Source of the DNA: Crateriforma spongiae
GTDB lineage: Bacteria > Planctomycetota > Planctomycetia > Pirellulales > Pirellulaceae
Direction: 5' to 3'
Assembly: GCF_012290005.1 (NCBI RefSeq)
Contig: NZ_JAAXMS010000002.1
Span: 62,001-126,000, forward strand
Length of the DNA: 64,000 bases
Of the stretch, positions 28,828 to 38,407 are shown in pieces. The position numbers and the translations under genes are program-made. The notes below the pieces were generated by a model, which saw only the letters and a program-made list of their open reading frames with translations, had not been told where the DNA came from and searched no databases. The first letter of the stretch is position 1. Every line of letters begins with the position of its first letter.

Positions 28828-29271
28828 ATGGTCTACAAATTCGTCCTGGTCGACACCGCCTCGGGAAAGGACCTGCAACAGTGGGTGCTGTCCGTGCCGG
28901 CAACCGTGGGCCGCAGCCCTGCTGCGGACATCACGATCAATGATTCGACCATCAGCCGCCGACATTGCACCTTCACGTTGGACCCACAGGGCGCGTTGAT
29001 TGTCCGCGACATGGGGTCGACCAACGGCGTTTACATCGACGATCAAAAGGTCGACAAAGCCGTCATCAGCCCGGGGATGATGATCGAAATCGGCAAATTC
29101 AATCTGCGTCTGGAATGGACCGATCTGCCACAGGAAATTCCCGACGAACCCGATGACTACATCGAATTGGACGTGACCGAACGTATGAAAGTGATCACGC
29201 CCGAAGACGTGCAAAACTTCTTGGCAAAACAGAAAGAACTGCAGCAGAAGAAGAAAGCAGACGGCTCGTGA
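28828..29271 (+). CDS. FHA-domain protein
   Basis: 147 residues from the ATG at 28828. A forkhead-associated domain fills residues 5-100: GRSPAADITI, the SRRHC core (phosphothreonine-binding Ser-Arg and His) and GSTNGVYID. The C-terminal 45 residues are charged with a Lys/Gln-rich helix (KQKELQQKKKADGS). FHA domains read phosphothreonine; a Ser/Thr kinase is encoded 10 kb upstream, but a link between the two is only a guess. Confidence 0.9.
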   Translation: MVYKFVLVDTASGKDLQQWVLSVPATVGRSPAADITINDSTISRRHCTFTLDPQGALIVRDMGSTNGVYIDDQKVDKAVISPGMMIEIGKFNLRLEWTDLPQEIPDEPDDYIELDVTERMKVITPEDVQNFLAKQKELQQKKKADGS

Positions 29272-29302
29272 TCGTTCGGTCTGGCAACCGTCGGTCGGTG
29301 GG

Positions 29303-31468
29303 TTAGCTGCCCAGCCCGGCCAGCCAAACCAACAACGAGATCACCAAAACGCAGATTCCCACCGACGCGACGAATCCCAATACGTCGATTTTGCTTGGAC
29401 GAACGAATTCCCACTGGGATCCCGGGAACAGCTTGTTCCCACCCGTTGCATCGGGATCCGAATATGCGGCGGCCAACCGCTGTGCATCGGCCAGCGGATC
29501 GGGATCCACCGGTGTGTTCATCTTGGCAAAGTATCGCGAAGTTTGCGGTTCGGGTGGTCGAGGGGTGAACAAGGACAAGACCATCAAAACCATGAACGGC
29601 ATCAACACTCGGCCCGGCAAGCGTAGCGTCTGCAAAAAGGCATCACTGGCACCGGACAAATCCAATCCGATCCATTCGTAAAGCCAAAGATCCAAATCCA
29701 ACGCGCCGGCACCCCGACCGCCAGCGGTGCGTCGTTCGGTGACGGTCGACCTACCTTCGCTCGTTTGTTGATCGACCACCTGCCATTGCAACGTCTCGGG
29801 CGATTCAAACCCGCCTCGCCAGTACACCGAACGACCGCCCCGTTGCCGTGTCACGGTGATGTCTTCGCCCAACACGGCCACTGGCGGAGCGGGACCTAAA
29901 TGCGACAACTGGCTTTCGATTTGGGTCGCGTCCGCTTCGGCACCCTGTGACCGGATTTGCTCGGCGGCGGCATCCCACGCTTGACGTTTGGCGACGTCGG
30001 ATTCGGTCGCCGGTCGGATAACGGTCGTCGTGACCCGCCGTGTCGCGGCCAGCAGGGATTCGTTGGTCCGAAGCGACGGCAACACTGCGGGCAACAACAA
30101 GGGCAGAACAAAGAACACCAATGTTGAAAACGCCACGGTGCCCCAGACGGCGGCCTTTCCCGGACGTCGCCAATACATGCCGACCCAAAACGGTGCGGCA
30201 AACAAAATCGGCAACTCGATCGCCATCTTGAATTGTCCGAACACGTCGGACATCGTCATCGCGATCGACGCAGCGCCGATCAACATGATCAATCCCGCCA
30301 GTCGGCCGACCAACAGATACCTCGATTCATCCGCATCTTGGTCGACGTAGGCGGCGTACCAGTTTCGCACAACCAATCCGGACGTGACGATCATATAGGT
30401 GTCAGCCGAACTCATCATCGCGGCCAACAGACACGCCAGCATCAGCCCCACCAGACCGAATTTCAAAGGCCCCAAAATTTCTCGTGCCGCGACACCCCAG
30501 ACGCGATCGGGGTCCTGTGCGATCTCCACCTGATCGGCCAACAACGCCAACGCGATCAGTGCCGTCATCGCCCAACCGACGGTGCAAAGCCGCTTTAGAA
30601 AGTTACCCGCAACCAATCCCACCCGGGCTTCCATTTCACTTTTGGCCGACCCGCCACCGGTTGCGATAAAGTGTGGCTGAACGACGATGCCGACCAGTGA
30701 AAGAACCGTCAGTGACAAAATGTAGTGAATCGGAAATTCACCGCTGGACGGCCCCGCGAACAACTGGAAATAGTCCGCCGAGACGCGACGATGCAAAATC
30801 TCGAAACCCGTCTGCAAAGTCACCGGTGCGTCACCACCGAAACGCTCGGCCAATTGCCACAACCCATACGGGATCAACAGGACGGACAACAGAATGATAA
30901 AAATCCCCTGCAACAAGTCGGTCCAGTAAGCCGCCGTCAGTCCGCCAAGAACGCCGTACAAAATGACCACCACGGATATCGACGGGATCAACACCATCGC
31001 GGCTGGCAAGCCGAAAATTGTTTCCGTTCCGATCAGCGGGATTGAAAACTTGGCCACCGCCGACAGCATTGTCGACAGATAAAACATGTAGAACACGATG
31101 GCGAACAAGGTGTAGGCAGCACCCAGCAGTTTCGAATCGTATCGTTCGACAAACCAGTCCCCCAAGGTCAGGTGACGCATGCGGCGGTACCAAACAGCCG
31201 TGATCCAGTACACCGGCGTGACGAACAACCACATCATTGCCGACCACACGCCGGACAACCCGCTGGTCCAACCGGTTCGGCCGACGGTGACCGGTTCGTG
31301 TGCTCCGGTTCCGGCACCAAAGGCGGCAAAGGTCTGCAACAATTTGCCGAAACCGCGGCCCCCCATGAAATAGCCTTCTTGATCGCGCACGCGGCGCGAC
31401 GCCCAGGCACCGATGGCGATCATGACGGCGAAATAGGTCAACAAAACGGCAATATCAATGGCACTCAT
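29303..31468 (-). CDS. Sodium:solute symporter family protein with extra domain
   Basis: 721 residues from the ATG at 31468. The N-terminal part is a standard SSS transporter with about 12 TM segments (sequence begins MSAIDIAVLLTYF; the sodium-site region reads FAAFGAGTGAHEPV). After the TM segment near 447-463 there is a hydrophilic segment of about 150 residues (467-618) before the next TM (about 620-636), and the protein ends in another cytoplasmic stretch and a last TM (697-717). The insert has no domain I recognise. Family members are normally 450-600 residues. Substrate unknown. An upstream in-frame extension to 31603 looks non-coding. Confidence 0.88.
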   Translation of the reverse strand: MSAIDIAVLLTYFAVMIAIGAWASRRVRDQEGYFMGGRGFGKLLQTFAAFGAGTGAHEPVTVGRTGWTSGLSGVWSAMMWLFVTPVYWITAVWYRRMRHLTLGDWFVERYDSKLLGAAYTLFAIVFYMFYLSTMLSAVAKFSIPLIGTETIFGLPAAMVLIPSISVVVILYGVLGGLTAAYWTDLLQGIFIILLSVLLIPYGLWQLAERFGGDAPVTLQTGFEILHRRVSADYFQLFAGPSSGEFPIHYILSLTVLSLVGIVVQPHFIATGGGSAKSEMEARVGLVAGNFLKRLCTVGWAMTALIALALLADQVEIAQDPDRVWGVAAREILGPLKFGLVGLMLACLLAAMMSSADTYMIVTSGLVVRNWYAAYVDQDADESRYLLVGRLAGLIMLIGAASIAMTMSDVFGQFKMAIELPILFAAPFWVGMYWRRPGKAAVWGTVAFSTLVFFVLPLLLPAVLPSLRTNESLLAATRRVTTTVIRPATESDVAKRQAWDAAAEQIRSQGAEADATQIESQLSHLGPAPPVAVLGEDITVTRQRGGRSVYWRGGFESPETLQWQVVDQQTSEGRSTVTERRTAGGRGAGALDLDLWLYEWIGLDLSGASDAFLQTLRLPGRVLMPFMVLMVLSLFTPRPPEPQTSRYFAKMNTPVDPDPLADAQRLAAAYSDPDATGGNKLFPGSQWEFVRPSKIDVLGFVASVGICVLVISLLVWLAGLGS

Positions 31469-31544
31469 GCGGCGAATTGTAGCAAACACATCCGCCCGCG
31501 GTGTCGCCCACCGACGCCGCCGCTGACCGGCGATTTCCCCAATG

Positions 31545-32585
31545 TCAGCGACCGCCCACCGGACGCAACCGAACCAAGACGGCACGGTGGTCCGACACAT
31601 CACCTGCGATCACCATGCGATCAATGATTTGAACACCGGGGCTGACCAAAACGTGATCAATCGGGATGCCAAGCGGCCCCAAAGATCGTGGCCAAGTCGC
31701 CTGGTACCCACGCGAATCACGGGAATCGCGACAACCTGAACGCTGAACCAGCGTTCGAAACTCACGAGCCCAAGGCGTAATATTGAAGTCACCGCCGACG
31801 ACCACACCGCGGCGTTCACGAACGTCACCCGCAAGCTCCGATGCAACACTCCGTAACTGCCCATTGCGTTCGGCCAAGTTTGCAGTCCCCATGGGGGGAA
31901 GCGTGTGAACCGCCCATATATCAAGTTCAGCCTGACCGGCGTTGATGGTGCCGCGGATTTCTGCCGGATCCCCACCCGTCTTGACCCAATGAACCGGATG
32001 ACGACTGTAAACGCCCAGTCCGAATGCCCCCGACCGCGACAGTTCCTGGTAGTACGGGTGTGATTGCCGCAGGGGTTGCAGTGCCGGAACCAACGCATGA
32101 TTCAATTCGATCAACGCGATGACATCCGCGTCGGCCTGATCAATCACCGCCCGGATTTGTTCCCACCGATCAGTGCTGGCGTGCACATTCCAAAACAACA
32201 CACGGACCTCGGGGCCCTCAGCATCAGCCTGCCGCTCCGGCATCACCCACTGCACCGGCATCACCCACTGCACCGGCCAGACCGTCCAAAAATTGGCGAC
32301 AAAGCAGACACCGGCGAATACCGCCCACCGCCACCATCGCACCGCGGCGAAAACCGCCAAGGCCACCAATGCCCCCACCATCAAGTGAAAGCGTGTGTGA
32401 TTCATTGCGTCGGCAAACCAGTGCCACCGTCCGGCATATCCGGCCAAAGTCATCAGCACCGCCAACACCAGCAAGACGCTGGTTCGTCCGGCGATCCATT
32501 GTAACGCACGCGCCCACCGATTCGGCACTTCCGATTGCACCGGAGCTGCTTTACGCGTTCGCGTAGCGTTTGATGGATCATTCAC
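31545..32585 (-). CDS. Membrane-bound endonuclease/exonuclease/phosphatase-family protein
   Basis: About 346 residues from a GTG at 32585 that overlaps the end of the alanine dehydrogenase gene (GTGAATGA). Two or three N-terminal TM segments are followed by an EEP-fold hydrolase domain: FWNVHA, ALIELN, VGGDFNITPW, IDHVLVS and SDHRAVLV give the metal-binding Asn, Glu, Asp/Asn and the catalytic Asp-His pair. Such membrane EEP proteins may act on lipids or nucleotides in the periplasm. A tandem duplication sits in the TM-catalytic linker. A longer start at 32633 is possible. Confidence 0.85.
   Translation of the reverse strand: MNDPSNATRTRKAAPVQSEVPNRWARALQWIAGRTSVLLVLAVLMTLAGYAGRWHWFADAMNHTRFHLMVGALVALAVFAAVRWWRWAVFAGVCFVANFWTVWPVQWVMPVQWVMPERQADAEGPEVRVLFWNVHASTDRWEQIRAVIDQADADVIALIELNHALVPALQPLRQSHPYYQELSRSGAFGLGVYSRHPVHWVKTGGDPAEIRGTINAGQAELDIWAVHTLPPMGTANLAERNGQLRSVASELAGDVRERRGVVVGGDFNITPWAREFRTLVQRSGCRDSRDSRGYQATWPRSLGPLGIPIDHVLVSPGVQIIDRMVIAGDVSDHRAVLVRLRPVGGR
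32241..32276. repeat. Exact 18-bp tandem duplication inside the EEP gene
   Basis: Two identical 18-bp copies (32241-32258 and 32259-32276) in frame on the minus strand, so the protein carries the hexapeptide PVQWVM twice. It falls in the linker between the last TM segment and the catalytic domain. Identity of both copies points to a recent event. Confidence 0.95.
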
Positions 32586-33675
32586 TGCAGTATTCCATGT
32601 CAAACGCACGCGCCACGGGTTCATTGGTGACACCGTAATCGTGAATATTCAGTGCGGACCGAATCGATGCATCCTGCACAAGGGTCGTCTGGTCCGCATC
32701 GGCAATCCGTCGCACCCAGGGCAGTGTTGCATTGCACAGGGCGAACGTGCTGGTCCGGCCGACCGCACCTGGCATGTTGGTCACACAGTAATGGACCACT
32801 TCATCGACAACGAACGTCGGTTCACTGTGGGTGGTCGGTCGGCTGGTTTCAATGCAGCCGCCCTGGTCGATTGCCACGTCAATCACGACGCTGCCCGATT
32901 TCATCAAACGCAGATCGTCCTTGCGAACCAGTTGGGGCGCTTTCGCACCGGGGATTAACACCGAGCCAATGACCAAGTCGGCGCGAGCCAGTTGTTCCAA
33001 TACCGTGTGTCGGTCGCTGTACAGCACGTTGACGTTAGGCGGCATCGTATCGTCCAGGTAGCGAAGCCGATCCAGGTTCACATCCAGAATGGCCACATCG
33101 GCCCGAAAGCCAGCGGCAATCTTCGCCGCATTCGCACCGACCACGCCGCCGCCCAAAACGGTGATATGCGCCGGCGGAACGCCGGGAACACCGCCCAGCA
33201 AAATGCCGCGTCCCAATTGAGGACGCTCCAGGTACTTCGCCCCCTGTTGAACACTCATCCGTCCGGCCACTTCGCTCATCGGCGTCAACAACGGCAGCCG
33301 CCCGGAGGGATCGCGCAATGTCTCGTAGGCCAAACAGGTCGCGCCGGACTGCACCATCGCTTCGGTCAATTCGCGGCTGGCGGCAAAATGAAAGTAGGTA
33401 AACAGCCACTGGCCCTTGCGAATGCGTGGGTATTCTTCGGGCTGGGGTTCTTTGACTTTGACGATCAAATCGGCGACCGCAAACACGTCGTCGGCCGTGG
33501 CAACGATCTCGGCACCAGCTTTCAGGTAGTCATGATCTGCCAACCCGGACCCCAATCCCGCCCCGGTCTGGACGACCACGCGATGCCCATCGGCGATCAA
33601 TTCCTCCGCACCGACCGGCAGCATTGCAACGCGATACTCATCCTTTTTTACTTCCGTGGGTACGCCAACGATCAT
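32578..33675 (-). CDS. ald: Alanine dehydrogenase
   Basis: 365 residues, the normal length. Motifs of the family are present: [18 protein letters not shown] at the N-terminus, FTYFHFAAS with the catalytic His, and the NAD-binding fold [18 protein letters not shown]. It converts L-alanine and NAD to pyruvate, ammonia and NADH, or the reverse. The following EEP gene overlaps its stop by 8 nt. Confidence 0.96.
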   Translation of the reverse strand: MIVGVPTEVKKDEYRVAMLPVGAEELIADGHRVVVQTGAGLGSGLADHDYLKAGAEIVATADDVFAVADLIVKVKEPQPEEYPRIRKGQWLFTYFHFAASRELTEAMVQSGATCLAYETLRDPSGRLPLLTPMSEVAGRMSVQQGAKYLERPQLGRGILLGGVPGVPPAHITVLGGGVVGANAAKIAAGFRADVAILDVNLDRLRYLDDTMPPNVNVLYSDRHTVLEQLARADLVIGSVLIPGAKAPQLVRKDDLRLMKSGSVVIDVAIDQGGCIETSRPTTHSEPTFVVDEVVHYCVTNMPGAVGRTSTFALCNATLPWVRRIADADQTTLVQDASIRSALNIHDYGVTNEPVARAFDMEYCSE

Positions 33676-33847
33676 GGTGAAATCTGCTTTGTAACAACCT
33701 TGCCGACGTCACCGAGACCTCACGACGCCTCGGTTGACCTGCCGGCATGATACGACACACTGACTTTGCCGACTTGACAACGTACCGGTTGGCCGACCGA
33801 TTTCTTGATCGACCGCATTGCCATTCCTTCGCGTTTGTTGTTCCTCC

Positions 33848-35842
33848 ATGCCTGTGCAGCCCAGCCGAAAGCGATTCGCTGAATACCGCGACCAGATTCG
33901 GCAACGATACAAAAGCGGTGCTGCCGTACCGTCGCACCCCCACCGACCGGACCGATCGGCCAAAAAGTTGGGAGAACGCGAACGCAAGTTTGCCGAATTG
34001 TTCGGTGAATTCATTCGGCTGACGCGCGGCCATCGGTCTTCCATCGTCGGGGCACTGGTCCTGCTGACCATCGGCATTGCGTTGCGTTTGCTGCCCCCGC
34101 TGGGTACGAAATTGGCAATCGATTCGGCGCTGACCAATCCCCCCCAGCCCTTGCCGTCATGGCTGGCCGATTCCATTCCGTCGTGGGTCAACAACGACGG
34201 CGTCCCGGTCGATCGTCTGGGATTATTGATCGGTGTGGCCGTTGCCGTCACGGTCATCACGATGGTCGCGACGGTCGTTCATTTGACCAGCCGATGGATG
34301 GCCACCAAAGCTGTCAATCAGACCCAAGTGTCGGTTCGGCGAGAAGTTTTTGACCATGCAATGAAATTGCCGCTGCATCAAGTTTACGACCTGAAAAGCG
34401 GCGGTGTTGCCAGCCTGATCCGCGAAGACGCCGGCGGGGTTGCCGATCTGATCTTCAGCATGATCTACAACCCGTGGCGTGCGATCGTCCAGTTCGTCGG
34501 CAGTCTGGTCATTTTGATGCTGGTGGACTGGAAACTGATGTTGGGCGGATTGATGCTATTGCCGATCGTCTGGGTGACGCACCGGACTTGGATCAACCGC
34601 ATCCGCCCCCTGTACCGCGACGTCCGCAAACAGCGTCAACGGATCGACAGCGGGGCGACCGAAACCTTTGGCGGGATCCGAGTCGTTCGGACGTTTTCAC
34701 GCAATCGCAGTGAATCGTCGCGTTACGTTCGCGAAGGCGACTTTTTGGTCCGCCAACAGCTTTTCACATGGTGGTGGACCCGGATCATCGAAACGATTTG
34801 GGAGGTGGTCATTCCGCTGGCCAGTACCGGCTTGCTGGTTTACGGCGGCTACCAGATTTTGCAAGGCGATTTAACGCTGGGCGACCTGATGATGTTCTTG
34901 GTTTATCTAACCATGCTGTTGGGGCCCTTGGCGACATTGGCCGGCAGCGCGGTCGGCTTCCAAAACAATCTGGCGGGCTTGGATCGCGTCTTGGATGTAT
35001 TGGAGATTCATCAAGAGTTACCGACGCGGGCCGATGCGATCACGTTGCCTCCGATCGTCCCGGCCGCGATGACGTTTCGCGACGTCAGCTTTTCCTATCC
35101 GGGTTCAGACACGTTGGTGCTGGAAGACATCAACCTGGAAGTTCGGCCGGGGGAAACGATCGCGTTGGTCGGACGCAGCGGGGCAGGGAAGACCACGCTG
35201 ACAAATTTGATCGCCCGCTTTTATGATCCCACCGCCGGAAGCATTGCGATCGATGGAACGGACCTGCGTGACATCGAACTTTCCAGCTATCGACGTTTGC
35301 TGGGGATCGTTGAACAGGACGTGTTCCTATTCGACGGAACGATCGCTGAAAACATTGCGTACGCACGGCGGCGTGTCACCGATGACCAATTGGTGGCGGC
35401 GGCAACCGCGGCGGCGGCAGACGGATTCATCCGTTCGCTTCCCGATGGCTACGACACCATGATTGGCGAACGTGGGGTCAAGCTTTCCGGCGGACAGCGG
35501 CAACGGCTGGCGATCGCCCGCGCGATCTTGGCTGATCCACAGATCTTGATTCTGGACGAAGCCACCAGCAATCTGGATAGTGAAAGCGAACAATTGATCC
35601 AAGCCAGCTTGATCGATCTGTTGGCCGGACGCACCGCGTTTGTGATCGCCCACCGGCTGAGCACCATTCGCAATGCCGATCGCATCGTGGTCCTGGAAGA
35701 CGGCCGGATTGTCGAATCCGGAAGCCATGACGAATTGCTGGCTGGTGACGGGCATTATCAGCGAATGGTCAGCTTGCAGACGGATGATTTTCTGGATCGT
35801 GACGACCGAGCCGCCGTGAATTACGCTACAAACAAACCCTAG
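33848..35842 (+). CDS. MsbA-like ABC exporter (fused permease-ATPase)
   Basis: 664 residues from the ATG at 33848. An N-terminal type I exporter membrane domain with six TM segments (about 60-380) is joined to an ATPase: Walker A GRSGAGKTT, signature LSGGQRQR, Walker B ILILDEATS and switch IAHRLST. All are intact. Such half-size proteins act as homodimers, often as lipid flippases. There is no operon partner: the gene before it is divergent and the PQQ-propeller gene starts 107 nt downstream. Confidence 0.94.
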   Translation: MPVQPSRKRFAEYRDQIRQRYKSGAAVPSHPHRPDRSAKKLGERERKFAELFGEFIRLTRGHRSSIVGALVLLTIGIALRLLPPLGTKLAIDSALTNPPQPLPSWLADSIPSWVNNDGVPVDRLGLLIGVAVAVTVITMVATVVHLTSRWMATKAVNQTQVSVRREVFDHAMKLPLHQVYDLKSGGVASLIREDAGGVADLIFSMIYNPWRAIVQFVGSLVILMLVDWKLMLGGLMLLPIVWVTHRTWINRIRPLYRDVRKQRQRIDSGATETFGGIRVVRTFSRNRSESSRYVREGDFLVRQQLFTWWWTRIIETIWEVVIPLASTGLLVYGGYQILQGDLTLGDLMMFLVYLTMLLGPLATLAGSAVGFQNNLAGLDRVLDVLEIHQELPTRADAITLPPIVPAAMTFRDVSFSYPGSDTLVLEDINLEVRPGETIALVGRSGAGKTTLTNLIARFYDPTAGSIAIDGTDLRDIELSSYRRLLGIVEQDVFLFDGTIAENIAYARRRVTDDQLVAAATAAAADGFIRSLPDGYDTMIGERGVKLSGGQRQRLAIARAILADPQILILDEATSNLDSESEQLIQASLIDLLAGRTAFVIAHRLSTIRNADRIVVLEDGRIVESGSHDELLAGDGHYQRMVSLQTDDFLDRDDRAAVNYATNKP

Positions 35843-35948
35843 CCCTGCCCGTTTTGCGGCATAAACGTCGTCCTTCCTCTTCACCGAGTGTCGCCTTCAG
35901 TGCTTCGTTCGGCCTCCGATCAACCTTCCTACCCGTGATCGAATTTCC

Positions 35949-37253
35949 ATGAAGATGCCTACCGTATCATTGCGCACCGACCGATGGCGATGCTTGTCGC
36001 TTGTCCTTGTGCTGGTCGCCGGAACCGTATCGGCGGACTGGCCACAGTGGCGTGGCCCCAACCGTGACGGTCATGCCGATGATGGCCAATACCTGCAACA
36101 GTGGCCCGACGGCGGGCCGACCATGGTTTGGCAGAACGACCAATTGGGAATTGGTTATTCGTCTCCCGCGATTGTCGGCGACCGCATTTACACGATGGGC
36201 AGTCGGAACGGTCAGTGTCATTTGCACTGTCTCAGTGCCGCGGACGGATCGGTGGTTTGGAGCACGCCGTTTTGCCGCGCCGGCACCGGCGACGACTACC
36301 TGGACGGCTGGGGCGGCGGCCCGCGTGGAACCCCCACCGTCGATGGCGATCAAATCTTTGTCGTCAGCGACATCGGCGTCGTCGCGGCCTTTGATCTGAC
36401 CGGACAACTGCAATGGAAAGTCGACATGGTCGAACAGTTCGGCGGTGAGATTCCCAAATGGGGTTACAGTGAATCACCGCTGGTCGATGGCGACAAAGTC
36501 CTTGTCACCCCCGGTCTTCGAATGTTTATCGTCGGTTTGGATCGCAAGACCGGCGATGTCACCTGGACCACCAAGGGCATCGAAGAACCCGCCCAGTACG
36601 TATCGATCGTCAAAGGCGAACTGGATGGAAAGCCGTACTATGTGACCGCGGTCAAAGCCGGCTTGATTGGTATCGATGCCAATACCGGTCGCCAGATTTT
36701 CATGGAACCGGCAACCGGAAACCAAACGGCCGTGATTCCCACCGCGGTGATCGACGGATCGCTGATCTATCACACCAGCGACTACAACGCGGGCAATCAA
36801 TTGATCGAATTGTCCAGTGACGGCGATCGCTTGACCGCTGAGGTGCTGTACGCCGAATCGGCAAAGTCGATGCAGAATCATCACGGCGGCGTCGTCCTGG
36901 TCGACGGTGTGATCTATGGCTGTTCGCGGACCAACCGTGGCGAATGGATGGCCCAGGACCACCGCAGCGGCGAGGTGCTGTGGACCCAATTGGCGCGGCC
37001 CAACCAAAGCGGATCAATCGCTTTTGCCGACGGGCGACTGTATTGCTACGGCGATAAAGATGGCATCGTCCGTTTGGTCGTGCCCAACCGCGAAGGCTTT
37101 CAGCAGGTCGGCGAGCTGAAATTGCCGAAAACGTTCGAAGGTAATCGAGGCAGCAACAATCGTGGCGCGATTTGGTCCCATCCTGTAGTCGCAGATGGAA
37201 TGCTTTTCATTCGCGACCAGAACTTGATGTTTGCGTTCGACATCGCCCGCTGA
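35949..37253 (+). CDS. Secreted PQQ-like beta-propeller protein
   Basis: 434 residues with a Sec signal (about 1-29). The mature protein starts with the typical planctomycete element ADWPQWRGPNRDG and continues as repeated WD/PQQ-like blades: each has the pattern xSxPxVxxDRIYTMGSxNGxxHCLSAADGSVVW, as at residues 75-105. PQQ-like proteins of this type bind no cofactor with certainty; the role is unknown. It converges on the prenyltransferase-fold gene, with 43 nt between. Confidence 0.88.
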   Translation: MKMPTVSLRTDRWRCLSLVLVLVAGTVSADWPQWRGPNRDGHADDGQYLQQWPDGGPTMVWQNDQLGIGYSSPAIVGDRIYTMGSRNGQCHLHCLSAADGSVVWSTPFCRAGTGDDYLDGWGGGPRGTPTVDGDQIFVVSDIGVVAAFDLTGQLQWKVDMVEQFGGEIPKWGYSESPLVDGDKVLVTPGLRMFIVGLDRKTGDVTWTTKGIEEPAQYVSIVKGELDGKPYYVTAVKAGLIGIDANTGRQIFMEPATGNQTAVIPTAVIDGSLIYHTSDYNAGNQLIELSSDGDRLTAEVLYAESAKSMQNHHGGVVLVDGVIYGCSRTNRGEWMAQDHRSGEVLWTQLARPNQSGSIAFADGRLYCYGDKDGIVRLVVPNREGFQQVGELKLPKTFEGNRGSNNRGAIWSHPVVADGMLFIRDQNLMFAFDIAR

Positions 37254-37296
37254 ACATCACGCGTCAGCGAAGCAACGCGTCAGATCAAATGCGATC

Positions 37297-38361
37297 TCAA
37301 CGCTGGTAGATGGGCAGAAACCCGTTGTCCAGTTGCAACATGATCAGGTTGCACGCGGTGACATAAACCGGATGGATTTGGCCTTCCCAGGATCCATCCG
37401 GTCGCTGTGTGCCGGCGATGCGATCATAAAGCCGAGTGCGGAACGGTTTCCATAAATCGTCGCCCTGACGATAGACGACTTGGCTGTAGTAAAGGTACGT
37501 GTAGTGCCAGTGACCAAACGCACGGGCCCCGTCGCTGATGTCGTGCAGCTGTTTCTTGCTGTACGCCAGCATTTCGGGAACGTGTTCGCTGTCGTAGTCG
37601 CCGGCGTTATAGAGTGCCGCCAAAGCGGCTGCGGTGATGGCCGGACGGCTGCTGCCCCGTTGGCGACTGCTATAGCTGATGCCGCCGTCTTCGTTCTTAC
37701 AGCCATAAATGTACTGTTTGGCTTTGTCGATCACTTCGCCACTGACGGGAATGCCGGCGTTTCGACAACCACGTAGACCTTGAACCTGGGTGATGGTCGT
37801 GCTGCCTTCGTCAAAATCGTTTCCTTCGCGAGCGGAAACGTAGCCCCAGCCGCCCGCGGCGGTTTGGGCAAACGCGCTGAACTTCACCGCACGTGTCAGC
37901 ACGTCGACAATTTCTTCGCGTCGGTCCAACAAGCCTTCTTCGCCCAAAACCTGGGACAAGAACAGCATTGAAAACCCATGACCGTACGTGTACCGCGGGT
38001 CGGTCAGCGGGTCGCCGATCAATCCGTTTTCGCGTGACTTGCTGATGATGAAGTCCGACGCCAAAGCGATCTCTTTGGAAAACAAACCCTGGGTCGTCGT
38101 GCTGCCGCTGGCGATCATCGCGGTACCCGCTAGCGCGGCGAGCGCCGTGGGATAGATCTGGGTGTTCCACAGCCCGCGTGACGACTGCGTCTTGCGAAGG
38201 TATTCCAGCCCCTTGTTGATCGCTTCGGACCAGCGTGGATTGTCCGATGCGGCCGCGGTCACCCGACCGGCCCCCATCCCAGCCGACGCGACGGTCGCCG
38301 CGGCACCAAGCATCCATCGACGACGCGAAACCGAAGGGGCGGGTAGGGCAGGGCGTTGCAT
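37297..38361 (-). CDS. Tat-exported prenyltransferase/squalene-oxidase-repeat protein
   Basis: 354 residues with a Tat signal (SRRRWMLGAAATVASAGMG). The rest is built of alpha/alpha-barrel repeats of the squalene oxidase repeat type, with the QGLRGCRNAGIPVSGEVIDK and GGISYSSRQRGSSRPAITA units. Unlike squalene-hopene cyclase it is half-length and lacks the DXDD catalytic motif, so it is not a hopene synthase. The family is common in planctomycetes and its activity is unknown. Export through Tat implies folding in the cytoplasm, perhaps with a bound cofactor. Confidence 0.85.
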   Translation of the reverse strand: MQRPALPAPSVSRRRWMLGAAATVASAGMGAGRVTAAASDNPRWSEAINKGLEYLRKTQSSRGLWNTQIYPTALAALAGTAMIASGSTTTQGLFSKEIALASDFIISKSRENGLIGDPLTDPRYTYGHGFSMLFLSQVLGEEGLLDRREEIVDVLTRAVKFSAFAQTAAGGWGYVSAREGNDFDEGSTTITQVQGLRGCRNAGIPVSGEVIDKAKQYIYGCKNEDGGISYSSRQRGSSRPAITAAALAALYNAGDYDSEHVPEMLAYSKKQLHDISDGARAFGHWHYTYLYYSQVVYRQGDDLWKPFRTRLYDRIAGTQRPDGSWEGQIHPVYVTACNLIMLQLDNGFLPIYQR

Positions 38362-38407
38362 TCGGCAAACTTTCTAAAAAGGGCACGACGTTGGGCGAAC
38401 ACCATTC

